From Candidatus Peregrinibacteria bacterium (lineage in GTDB: Bacteria; Patescibacteriota; Gracilibacteria; Peribacterales; Peribacteraceae), in the NCBI GenBank assembly GCA_016866815.1, contig VGKZ01000024.1, forward strand, positions 1-12,396: a stretch of DNA of 12,396 bases, given 5' to 3'. The notes beneath the pieces were generated by a model, which was not told where the DNA came from, ran no database searches, and saw only the letters and a list, made by a program, of their open reading frames with translations. A program made the position numbers and the translations under genes. Shown in pieces: positions 1 through 7,831 of this stretch. Positions within the stretch are counted from its first letter, which is position 1. The number at the start of each line of letters is the position of its first letter.

Positions 1-226
1 AGAGGGGATTCCCCTTTCGGACATTCTTCGTAATGAACTCCGCCTGCGCTCCCCACGACACCAGATTGTGATACTCCGGCAGGCTCTGCTTCGTGCCGCT
101 CGCATCTTTCCAGGTACGGTTTGTCGCGAGACCGAACGTGCAGACCGACTGACCGCCTGTTGTCGATTTCAGTTCCGGATCGCGGGTGACATTGCCGAGG
201 AGTGTGACTCTGTTGACGGATTTCAT
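1..226 (-). CDS. ssb: Single-stranded DNA-binding protein (SSB), N-terminal part, cut by window edge
   Basis: The minus strand from the ATG at 226-224 reads without a stop to the window edge, giving 75 residues. It begins MKSVNRVTLLGNVTRDPEL and continues with a CTFGLATNRTW segment and an EYHNLVSWG segment. This is the classic start of the bacterial SSB OB-fold: strand 1 'NRVTLLGNVTRDPEL', then 'SVCTFGLATNR', then the 'YHNLVSWG' strand. SSB coats single-stranded DNA in replication, recombination and repair and recruits partners through an acidic C-terminal tip, which lies outside the window. The gene follows rpoB on the same strand after 80 bp. No Shine-Dalgarno is visible: the 12 bases before ATG are C-rich. 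The family call is secure; the full length and C-terminus cannot be seen. Confidence 0.93.
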   Translation of the reverse strand, partial: MKSVNRVTLLGNVTRDPELKSTTGGQSVCTFGLATNRTWKDASGTKQSLPEYHNLVSWGAQAEFITKNVRKGNPL

Positions 227-238
227 GGGTCAGGGGGG

Positions 239-303
239 TTGGGCGTAGGGCGTAGGACGGGAGTCGAAATTTCCGACGCCCTCACCCTACCCCCTACTCC
301 CAA
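239..303. repeat. Inverted G-rich/C-rich heptanucleotide repeat (hairpin) between rpoB and ssb
   Basis: On the plus strand the left arm (239-266) contains two exact GGGCGTA heptads (241-247, 248-254) followed by GGACGGG. The right arm (274-303) contains CCTACCC (286-292) and CCTACTC (293-299), the complementary form of the same heptad. The arms pair with few mismatches around a 7-nt AT-rich loop (267-273), so either strand could form a long hairpin. On the plus strand the right arm runs into TTTTT (304-308), but no plus-strand gene ends there. On the minus strand, where rpoB is transcribed, it starts directly after the rpoB stop and is not followed by a U-run. It therefore looks more like a stem that could stabilise or process the transcript, or an intergenic repeat, than a terminator between rpoB and ssb. 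Confidence 0.8.
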
Positions 304-306
304 TTT

Positions 307-3300
307 TTACGCTGCTTCCATTGCTTCTTCGCTACTTGCTTCCTTCATTTCCTCTTTCTGCGTTGCGCCGCTTGCGTCCACTGCGGCACCTTCTTCGATG
401 CCCTTCTTCACCTCATCTGGATCCTCTGCTTCGTCCTGCAGTTCAGCGATCTTGTCTTCATCCGGAACACCACCACTCTTGGCCTCTTCTTCCTCCGCTT
501 CCACACGTGAAGCGAGCTCGACAGGCTCCACTTCACCCTGTTCGATCGTCGTACGCTCTTCAGGTTCTACTTCTTCCTTGAACTTCAGAAGATCGACTTT
601 CAGACCGAGTGCCTGGAGTTCTTTCACCAACACGTTGAACGATTCCGGGATGGAAGGACGGCGGATCACCTCGCCTTTGACAATGGCTTCGTACGCCTTG
701 GAGCGGCCGATGACGTCGTCGGACTTGATGGTGAGCATTTCCTGCAGTGTATGCGCTGCGCCGTACGCCTCGAGCGCCCACACTTCCATTTCTCCGAAAC
801 GCTGACCACCATGCTGCGCTTTTCCTCCGAGAGGCTGCTGCGTAACGAGCGAGTATGGTCCAACGGAGCGCGCGTGGATCTTGTCCTCCACAAGGTGGAG
901 AAGCTTCAACATGTAGACGATGCCGACTGTGGTCTGGTGCGCGAACGCTTCACCGGTACGACCATCGAAAAGCTGTACTTTGCCTGTCCGGGGCAGATTC
1001 GACGCCTCGAGGAAATCTTCGATTTGATCCGTGGAAATACCATCGAGAGCAGGAGTGGCAATCTTGATGCCGAGCTTCTCACACGCCCAACCGAGGTGCG
1101 TTTCCAGAACCTGCCCGATGTTCATACGGGACGTGACACCGAGAGGATTCAGGATGATATCGACCGGAGTCCCGTCCTCCAGATACGGCATGTCTTCGCG
1201 AGCGACGATGCGTGAGACGACGCCCTTGTTACCGTGGCGACCGGCGAATTTATCACCGACCTGCACTTTGCGTGTCTGCGCGACGAAGACCTTGATCTGC
1301 TTGATGACACCGGTGGGCAACTCATCTCCCTCACTGCGATCGAAGACGTGGATGTCGACGACTTTTCCTCCGGCACCGCCGGGGAGACGCAGGGAGCTGT
1401 CTTTCACGTCCTTCGCCGTATCACCGAAAATAGCCTGCAGGAGACGCTCCTCCGGAGTCAGCTCCGTCTCCCCTTTCGGCGTGATTTTGCCAACGAGGAT
1501 GTCCCCTTCGTGCACGGTCGCACCGATGCGAACGATACCGTCTGCATCGAGGTCCTTGAGCTTCGCTTCACCGACGTTCGGGATGTCGCGCGTCACGGTC
1601 TCGGGACCGAGCTTGGTGTCGCGCACATCCGTCACATACGACTCGATGTGAATGGAGTCGAAGTGGCCTTCCTGAGCCACGCGATCACTGATGATCACGG
1701 CGTCCTCGTAGTTGTACCCCTGCCAGGAGATGTAGGCGACGAGCAGGTTTCTGCCGAGCGCAAGTTCACCGCCTTCGACGGCAGAACCGTCAGCAAGACT
1801 GTCACCGCGACGGACTTTGTCACCTCTGCGGACCACGGGCCTCATGTGGAAACACGTACCCTGGTTGCTGCGGGTGAAGGAGTTGAGAGGATACGACGTC
1901 TTGCGGCCGCTGCGATAGACGACGGCAATTTCTTTGGAATCAGCATACGTCACTTCGCCGTCCTCCTCCGCAAGGAGAGCATGACCCGACGCGCGGGCTG
2001 CCAACCCTTCCATACCCGTACCGACGAGAGGAGCCTGAGGCTTGATGACCGGAACCGCCTGGCGTTGCATGTTCGTTCCCATGGATGCGCGTGTGTTGTC
2101 ATCGTGCTCCAGGAACGGAATGAGACAGGTGGTCTCCGAGAGAATCTGCTTCGGAGAAACGTCAGTGTGTGTCACATCGCGTACGTGAACGAAAATCGGT
2201 TCACTCGACTTACGTGCGGACACACGAGTCTGGAGGAACTCTCCGTGCTCGGAGAAATCTTCCTGCGCCTGCGCAATCGTCAGGTGACGTTCCTGTTCGG
2301 CATCGATGTACTCGACTTTGCCCGTGACGTAGGGACGTACGGGAACCGCATCCCTTCCTTCCTTCTTCAATTCAGCGACGATTTTCCTTGCAAGCTCCTT
2401 CGTATCGATCACATCGCCTTCCTTCGCAATGATTTTACGATCAGCACGGACGGTTTCGTCGACGATGCGTCCGGCAAGCTTGTCCGCGTCGAGCGGAACG
2501 CTGTGCCTCACCTCGCGATACGGAGTCATGAGGAATCCGTACTCGTTCACCTTGGCAAACCCGGCGAGGTGGACGACGAGACCGATGTTCGGACCTTCCG
2601 GGGTCGCCACCGGACAGATACGTCCGTAGTGACTCGGGTGCACGTCGCGGACATCGAAGCTCGCACGCTCACGGGAGAGACCACCCGGACCCATCGCGGA
2701 GAGACGGCGTTTATGTGCAAGCTCGGAGAGCGGATTCGTCTGATCCATGAACTGTGACAGCTGCGAACTTGCGAAGAATTCACGCATGGCTGCCGTAATC
2801 GGTCGACTGTTGATGAGTTGCATCGGCGTCACCACCTCCTGATCCATGACTGTCATACGGTCTTTCACGATGCGCTCCGTACGGACAAGACCAACACGGT
2901 ACTTGTTCTGCACCAATTCTCCGACACTGCGGATGCGACGGTTACTCAGGTGATCGATATCATCCGGCGTGCCTTCACCATTGTTCAGCTTGATGAGCTC
3001 GCGGAGAATACCGATGAAATCATCGGTCTGGAACACGCGGTGCTCCTCATCATTCGGCGTTTTGAGGTTGAAGCGGCGGTTCAGCTTGTAGCGGGCGATA
3101 CCACCCATATCGTAGCGCTTGAAATCGAAGAACAAGCTGTCCACGAGCTGCTTAGCATTCTCGGGCGTCGCCAGGTCTCCCGGGCGGATCTTGCGGTAGA
3201 TGCTCTGGTACGCATCCTCCACCGTGCGCTCGGTATCCTTCTCGAGAGTGGTGAGGATGAAATCTTTCTCCCCCGCAATGTCCTGGAAGAGATTCAGAAT

Positions 3301-4281
3301 CTTGCTGTCGGTGTCATAGCCGAACACACGCAGAAGCTGCGTAACGGGAATCTTTCTCTTGCGATCGATTTTGCAGGTGATGATGCCGCGTCTGTCAGTC
3401 TCCACTTCCAGCCATACACCGCGCTTCGGAATGATCTTGGCAGCGTGGTACTTCGGGTAATCCGGCATCTTGCTGAAGAACACACCTGGGGAGCGAACGA
3501 GCTGGTGAACGACGACACGCTCGATGCCACCGACAATGAACGTCCCGTTCTCCGTCATGAGCGGTATGGAGCCGAGGAACACATCTTGCTCCTTAATCTC
3601 TCCGGTCTCCTTATTGATGAGCTGCACATGACCTTTCATGATGGCTTCAAAGGAGAGGTTCCTTCTGCGACAGGTCTCAGGGTCGTACTTTGGGGCATCG
3701 AATGCATGGCCGAGAATACGCAGTTCCATCTTTTTGCCGGAGAAATCCGTGATCGGACTTATTTCCTGAAGGAGCTCCTTCAGACCTTCCGTGAGGAACC
3801 ATGCGTAACTCTTGATCTGCATTTCGATGAGCGACTCCACCTGTGAAATACCCTCATCACCGACGAGGTAGCATCGTTCCTGCTCCACCTTCACAGGCTG
3901 CAGGTGTTTGGGCAGATCTTTGCATGCGGCGGGAATACGACCCAGCGCAGGCACCACGTGGGGGATCAGCTGCGGAAGAACGTCCGAGCCCACCTGCATC
4001 TTGTATCCTTTGGGAGCTGGCAGTGCGAACTTCGTAGGTGCTTTCTTGGCTACGGTACGTGCAACCGCTTTGGGGGCTTCGGGCTTGGCTGCTTTACTGG
4101 ACTTACCGGCCGGAGCTTTCGCAGAGACTGGTACGTGCTTTTTCGGAGCAGCCTTCATGACCACTTTTTTCGGAGGGGACTTCTTCTGCACCGCCTTCTT
4201 GAGAATTTTCTTGGCGGGCTTCTTTCCACCTTTGCTCTTCGAGCTTCGGCGGGCAGGCGCGGTCTTCTTTTTCTTGGCCAT
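307..4281 (-). CDS. rpoB: DNA-directed RNA polymerase beta subunit with basic N-tail and acidic C-tail
   Basis: This is the catalytic beta subunit of RNA polymerase, 1324 residues from the ATG at 4281. The upstream in-frame TTG at 4332 would add 17 non-conserved residues and is not preferred. Family blocks in order: GGIERVVVHQLVRSPGVFF (about 251-269), the rifampicin cluster SSQLSQFMDQ...AHKRRLSAMGPGG (about 505-534), ATPEGPNIG (559-567), MGTNMQRQAVP (734-744), GYNYEDAVIISDR (855-867), VGDKFAGRHGNKG (1008-1020) holding the active-site lysines, and GGQRFGEMEVWALEAYGA (1158-1175). The Asp, His and Ser positions of the rifampicin pocket are kept; the usual Leu after Ser-Ala is Met530. Residues 1-94 hold about 32 Lys/Arg and one acidic residue, rich in Ala and Pro like histone H1. 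Residues 1235-1324 are about one third Glu/Asp. Both tails lie outside the conserved core. The start has no clear Shine-Dalgarno. ssb, not rpoC, follows. Confidence 0.97.
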   Translation of the reverse strand: MAKKKKTAPARRSSKSKGGKKPAKKILKKAVQKKSPPKKVVMKAAPKKHVPVSAKAPAGKSSKAAKPEAPKAVARTVAKKAPTKFALPAPKGYKMQVGSDVLPQLIPHVVPALGRIPAACKDLPKHLQPVKVEQERCYLVGDEGISQVESLIEMQIKSYAWFLTEGLKELLQEISPITDFSGKKMELRILGHAFDAPKYDPETCRRRNLSFEAIMKGHVQLINKETGEIKEQDVFLGSIPLMTENGTFIVGGIERVVVHQLVRSPGVFFSKMPDYPKYHAAKIIPKRGVWLEVETDRRGIITCKIDRKRKIPVTQLLRVFGYDTDSKILNLFQDIAGEKDFILTTLEKDTERTVEDAYQSIYRKIRPGDLATPENAKQLVDSLFFDFKRYDMGGIARYKLNRRFNLKTPNDEEHRVFQTDDFIGILRELIKLNNGEGTPDDIDHLSNRRIRSVGELVQNKYRVGLVRTERIVKDRMTVMDQEVVTPMQLINSRPITAAMREFFASSQLSQFMDQTNPLSELAHKRRLSAMGPGGLSRERASFDVRDVHPSHYGRICPVATPEGPNIGLVVHLAGFAKVNEYGFLMTPYREVRHSVPLDADKLAGRIVDETVRADRKIIAKEGDVIDTKELARKIVAELKKEGRDAVPVRPYVTGKVEYIDAEQERHLTIAQAQEDFSEHGEFLQTRVSARKSSEPIFVHVRDVTHTDVSPKQILSETTCLIPFLEHDDNTRASMGTNMQRQAVPVIKPQAPLVGTGMEGLAARASGHALLAEEDGEVTYADSKEIAVVYRSGRKTSYPLNSFTRSNQGTCFHMRPVVRRGDKVRRGDSLADGSAVEGGELALGRNLLVAYISWQGYNYEDAVIISDRVAQEGHFDSIHIESYVTDVRDTKLGPETVTRDIPNVGEAKLKDLDADGIVRIGATVHEGDILVGKITPKGETELTPEERLLQAIFGDTAKDVKDSSLRLPGGAGGKVVDIHVFDRSEGDELPTGVIKQIKVFVAQTRKVQVGDKFAGRHGNKGVVSRIVAREDMPYLEDGTPVDIILNPLGVTSRMNIGQVLETHLGWACEKLGIKIATPALDGISTDQIEDFLEASNLPRTGKVQLFDGRTGEAFAHQTTVGIVYMLKLLHLVEDKIHARSVGPYSLVTQQPLGGKAQHGGQRFGEMEVWALEAYGAAHTLQEMLTIKSDDVIGRSKAYEAIVKGEVIRRPSIPESFNVLVKELQALGLKVDLLKFKEEVEPEERTTIEQGEVEPVELASRVEAEEEEAKSGGVPDEDKIAELQDEAEDPDEVKKGIEEGAAVDASGATQKEEMKEASSEEAMEAA

Positions 4282-4318
4282 AGGAATGTGGAGAAGGAAG
4301 TCGGCAGGATCGCCGGAC

Positions 4319-4340
4319 AAAAACCCAACCAAGGGTTGTT
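4319..4340 (-). promoter_or_regulatory. Small hairpin plus U-run in the rpoB leader (attenuator-like)
   Basis: Read on the minus strand, this is CAACC-CTT-GGTTG (4338-4326), then GG, then TTTTT (4323-4319), about 40 nt before the rpoB ATG. A competing pairing, GGGT with ACCC, begins just upstream (minus-strand GGGTAACAACCC) and would use the left arm of the hairpin. The stem is only 5 bp, so it could be a weak terminator/attenuator or chance. The surrounding 4282-4513 gap holds no gene; apart from this hairpin and the promoter I see nothing else in it. Confidence 0.35.
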
Positions 4341-4427
4341 ACCCACCTGCATCCCCCCATTGGAGGACTTCAGTGGGCGTGCAGCACTCAAAACACAATC
4401 GGTTGGATCCGCTGCAGATTCCAGGGA

Positions 4428-4455
4428 ATTCTAGGCAAAATTCACACGGAGTCAA
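4428..4455 (-). promoter_or_regulatory. Sigma-70-type promoter for rpoB
   Basis: On the minus strand, TTGACT (4455-4450, 5 of 6 to the -35 consensus) and TAGAAT (4433-4428, 5 of 6 to the -10 consensus) are separated by 16 bp. The expected start near 4421 gives an untranslated leader of about 140 nt before the rpoB ATG. It lies in the gap after the upstream membrane-protein gene, whose end shows no clear terminator, so some read-through into rpoB is also possible. Confidence 0.65.
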
Positions 4456-4513
4456 ATGAAATATCGGTGCTGTCAGGTTCTATGGACATCCTCGGAAAGC
4501 GGCAACCAAGCCC

Positions 4514-6082
4514 CTACTGTTCCATGAGTGTCAGATTCCTTCGCGCTTCGGCATCCTGAGGCAAAAGATCAACAGCTTTCCGGGCAGCTCGAAGGGCACC
4601 CGCACGTTCACCGTCCTCCCACAGAAGCGCACTGAGATTCAGATACGCAGGCCCATACTCCGGGTCCAGCGCGATCGCTTGCTCGTTGAACATGCGCGCT
4701 TCGCCCTTCTCCCCCATGAGCAGTGCCGCTATGCCGAGATTGTAGAGAGCTCTCGCTGTCGGCCGGATTTCGAGGGAGCGACGCAGATGGAACACACCTT
4801 CCGTAAATTCTTTCCTATCAATGAGTTCGGCGCCGACTTTATTGTGTGCGATGTGTGAGTCGTCATAGGAATTGAGTGTGTGGGAGAACAACGTAAAGCT
4901 ATCGTGCCACACCTGCGATTGGCGATGGGCGAGGACACCGCACGTCACCAGTGCAACAAAGACGATGATACCGACGGAACGTCTCCATGCGGAGATACCC
5001 GCGAGCAACGCCGCAGAGCCTATGAGGAAGCCAAGGAACGGCATATAGGCGTAACGATCCGACGCGAAGTAGATGTCCCCCGCTTTTGCGTAGTTACTGA
5101 AGCTCGGCGCGAGGGTGAGCAGAAATACCATTGCAGCGCAGACCGCATCGCGTGTGCGGTGCAGGGACCGGATCAGTACTCCGCCCATGACCGCAAGGAG
5201 AACGATCGGGACGAAAAAATCGGAGGAACGCAACGTGATCGCAGCCGTGTACGGATAGATGACCGAGAGGTCGGACGGCACCAGGAACTTCTGCAGATAG
5301 AACACCGTGCTCTTTCCGGCCATGAGTACCGCCTCCAGAAGATGCGTATCCGATAGCACCGATTCTTTTCCTGTCACTGCGACAACACCGAAGATCACCC
5401 CGAGTGCGAAGAGAGGAATTTTTTCGGTCCAGGACTTCCGTTCCGACAGTCTCCCCTCCCGCCAGTCGAAAACGAGGAGCACAAACGGCAAGATGATGAC
5501 CGATACCTTCGACAGAAGACCCAGGAGAAAGAGTAATGCCGTCAGCCAGAGAAGCCGTCGCACTGGGCGGTGCTGATACGAGAGATACGCGACAAGAGCG
5601 CCAAAGAAGAATGCGGATGACAGGAGATCCTTTCGTGCACTGATCCAGGACACCGCCTCGGTATTCAGAGGATGCAGAAGGAAGAGCAGTCCGCAGCACA
5701 CGCTAAGGAGACGGCACTTTCTGTCCCCTCCGATGAACAATGTCACGATCCACGTCACGAGCAGCGCATTCAGCACATGCAGCAGTAGGTTGGTGAGGTG
5801 GAAAGCAAAAGGACTTCCCCCGCCGATCGCGTCGTCGATCTGATAACTGAGAAAAGTAAGCGGTATGTAGAGCTCCGGATCGTAATGGGAAAACGCCCAT
5901 GCAATGGATTCGGAGGTGAGCTCATGCACGGCGGGATTCCCGTACACCAGGGTATCGTCATCGAATGCCACGAAACCGTTGCCAAGGGATTTCCCGTACA
6001 CGGCAATACCGATCAGGAGAAATGCACATGTGACCAAGAATGCGCACTGGCGCCCCGGTAATGCTCCTATGCGTTCCATCAT
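4514..6082 (-). CDS. Polytopic membrane protein with C-terminal TPRs, TMTC/PMT-like (paralogue 2)
   Basis: 522 residues from the ATG at 6082. ATG at 6079 or TTG at 6103 are possible alternatives; none has a good Shine-Dalgarno. The N-terminal two thirds are strongly hydrophobic with about ten membrane segments, the first at about 11-30. After it comes AFDDDTLVYGN (39-49), an acidic Asp pair in the first outside loop as in GT-C fold glycosyltransferases. Other marks are HYDPELYIPLTF (67-78), HPLNTEAVSW (137-146) and SDRYAYMPFLGF (341-352), which match the pattern of TMTC/DUF1736 proteins. The C-terminus has three TPRs (about 413-442, 443-475, 476-510). Eukaryotic TMTCs are protein O-mannosyltransferases; a role in transferring sugar from a lipid-linked donor to secreted proteins is inferred here. 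It is a tandem paralogue of the gene immediately upstream and lies 77 bp behind it. Confidence 0.8.
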   Translation of the reverse strand: MMERIGALPGRQCAFLVTCAFLLIGIAVYGKSLGNGFVAFDDDTLVYGNPAVHELTSESIAWAFSHYDPELYIPLTFLSYQIDDAIGGGSPFAFHLTNLLLHVLNALLVTWIVTLFIGGDRKCRLLSVCCGLLFLLHPLNTEAVSWISARKDLLSSAFFFGALVAYLSYQHRPVRRLLWLTALLFLLGLLSKVSVIILPFVLLVFDWREGRLSERKSWTEKIPLFALGVIFGVVAVTGKESVLSDTHLLEAVLMAGKSTVFYLQKFLVPSDLSVIYPYTAAITLRSSDFFVPIVLLAVMGGVLIRSLHRTRDAVCAAMVFLLTLAPSFSNYAKAGDIYFASDRYAYMPFLGFLIGSAALLAGISAWRRSVGIIVFVALVTCGVLAHRQSQVWHDSFTLFSHTLNSYDDSHIAHNKVGAELIDRKEFTEGVFHLRRSLEIRPTARALYNLGIAALLMGEKGEARMFNEQAIALDPEYGPAYLNLSALLWEDGERAGALRAARKAVDLLPQDAEARRNLTLMEQ

Positions 6083-6159
6083 GGACTCATGATGCAACGC
6101 CAACGCCGTTCTGCGCCACCCCGTCTCCGTTGACTATCGCGAAGAATGCCATGGGGTAC

Positions 6160-7824
6160 CTAGCGTCCCAGTTTCTTCAGAAGAGGCTTCACGCGTTCAT
6201 TATCCGGTTCGAGATCCTGAATCTTGGCAATCACCTCCAATGCGTCATCCTTCCGCCCGGTGAGCGTGTACATCGTCGCCAGATTGCCGAGGGCCATCAT
6301 ATCCCATGCATGGAATTCAACGGCCTTCTCTGCATGCTCGACGGCGAGGGGGATATTGCCTTCATCCCAGTACAACTTACTCATATTCACATGGGCATCG
6401 GAATAATCAGGGCTCAATGTCAGGGCCTCTTGCATAAACAGGCTGGCCGCCTGCGTATCGCCTTCTGCCATGGCAGCAACTCCCAATCGGAAATACGCTG
6501 CAGAGTTCGGCGAAATCTCAATGGAACGCTTGAGCGCGGCAATCGCCTGCTCGGTATTGCCGTAACGCAACTCCCACGTTCCGATCTTCTCGTAGGCAAG
6601 AAAGGACTCTGCCGTAGAAAGTGCGTCATAGAAGAGCGTACCGGTGTTGCGCCACACGAAGGACCGCTGCAGTGAAAGGAGCGCACAAATGACAAGCACG
6701 ACGAAAGAGCACCAATGCATGGTGCGCCGAAAACGATCCTGCAGTGACACCAGGATAGATGCGATGGCCATCAGCACACCGACGAATGGCATGTACATGT
6801 AGCGGTCGGTCGCCATGTAGAACTCATTCCCGCGGTAGTACTGGAAGAAGCTGGGAATCAGGAAGAGCAGTGCGATGAGCAAGCCAAGCACAACACCGGG
6901 GAGGCGACGCCTGAGAATCCACAATCCCACGGCGATCGCTGCGAGACCAAGGGCGGAGAGAATGATCTCAGGATTTGCCAGATGAATGGCATCTTCGCTG
7001 AACGGATAGAAAATGGAGAGGCGAACGGGCAGGAAAAATTTTTCGATGTAAAAGGTAATACTGCGGGGAATGAGCAGGAAAATAGCAACTGGTGAAGAGC
7101 GCTCCAGCACGACATCTTTGCCGAGGACCGCGATAAGCCCGAGGAGAACAGCGGCTATGAAAAACCATCTCTTCTCCAGCACATCGCGGAGGGAAATTTT
7201 GCCCTGACGGAAGAAATCGCAGAGGAGCAATGCGACGGGCAAAGGCACAATGGATACCTTTGCGAGCAAACCAAGGAGAAAGAGCAGGGCACTGACGCGC
7301 AGGAGCTTCACTCTGCCGGAATCCCTGTAGCGCAGATACACGAGAAATGACGCAAAACCGAAGAGCGATGACAGGAGATCCTTGCGGGAACTGGCCCATG
7401 CAACGGCTTCCGTGTTCAGAGGGTGCAGCAGAAAAAGTAAGCCGAGCAGGATGGCGATATCCATACGCCTGAACAGCACTTGCAGAATACCGGCGATGAG
7501 CAGGGCATTGATGATGTGCTCGATCAGGTTATCCAGATGGAAAATAAACGGGTGTAACCCCCCGATGACCGCATTCATCTGCAGCGAGAGGAACGTGAGC
7601 GGTATGTAGAGCTCCGGATCGTAATACTGAAACGCCCAGAGCACGGAGGACCACCGGCCCGCTTTGATCACGGAAATGTTATCGAGAATAAGCAGCGTGT
7701 CGTCAAACTCGACAAACTGGTTTACCGCAACGCTGTATCCATACACTGCACATCCGGCAGCAAAGAACCCGAGGACGACATACATCCAGGGATGACCAAC
7801 GATGGAGAGGAGGCGGGAACGCAT
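6160..7824 (-). CDS. Polytopic membrane protein with C-terminal TPRs, TMTC/PMT-like (paralogue 1)
   Basis: 554 residues from the ATG at 7824. This start is chosen because the frame further upstream runs through sodA in a non-coding register, the first membrane segment follows at once (about 12-33), and an AAGG lies 5 nt before the ATG, overlapping the sodA stop. Layout matches its downstream paralogue: EFDDTLLILDN (39-49) with the Asp pair, YYDPELYIPLTFLS (67-80), HPLNTEAVAW (134-143), TDRYMYMPFVGV (339-350), then four TPRs (about 407-440, 441-473, 474-507, 508-541) against three in the paralogue. The likely role is a GT-C-type, lipid-linked-sugar-dependent glycosyltransferase of the membrane with a soluble TPR domain for partners. 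The family resemblance is clear; substrate and donor are unknown. The 7-nt gap to sodA indicates co-transcription and probably coupled translation. Confidence 0.83.
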   Translation of the reverse strand: MRSRLLSIVGHPWMYVVLGFFAAGCAVYGYSVAVNQFVEFDDTLLILDNISVIKAGRWSSVLWAFQYYDPELYIPLTFLSLQMNAVIGGLHPFIFHLDNLIEHIINALLIAGILQVLFRRMDIAILLGLLFLLHPLNTEAVAWASSRKDLLSSLFGFASFLVYLRYRDSGRVKLLRVSALLFLLGLLAKVSIVPLPVALLLCDFFRQGKISLRDVLEKRWFFIAAVLLGLIAVLGKDVVLERSSPVAIFLLIPRSITFYIEKFFLPVRLSIFYPFSEDAIHLANPEIILSALGLAAIAVGLWILRRRLPGVVLGLLIALLFLIPSFFQYYRGNEFYMATDRYMYMPFVGVLMAIASILVSLQDRFRRTMHWCSFVVLVICALLSLQRSFVWRNTGTLFYDALSTAESFLAYEKIGTWELRYGNTEQAIAALKRSIEISPNSAAYFRLGVAAMAEGDTQAASLFMQEALTLSPDYSDAHVNMSKLYWDEGNIPLAVEHAEKAVEFHAWDMMALGNLATMYTLTGRKDDALEVIAKIQDLEPDNERVKPLLKKLGR

Positions 7825-7831
7825 AGAAACC

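Noticed and set aside
1234..3846. Long plus-strand open frames (507 and 342 codons) antisense to rpoB
   Set aside because: They lie fully within conserved rpoB in the opposite strand and show no recognisable domain. They follow from rpoB codon bias.
4282..4332. Upstream TTG start for rpoB adding 17 residues
   Set aside because: The added residues are unconserved and cover the leader hairpin; no Shine-Dalgarno supports the TTG.
6087..6152. 21-codon frame (MAFFAIVNGDG...) between the two TPR membrane genes, ending 4 nt before the next ATG
   Set aside because: It could be a coupling mini-gene, but it has only a weak AGG upstream and no known relative. It is too short to call from one sequence.
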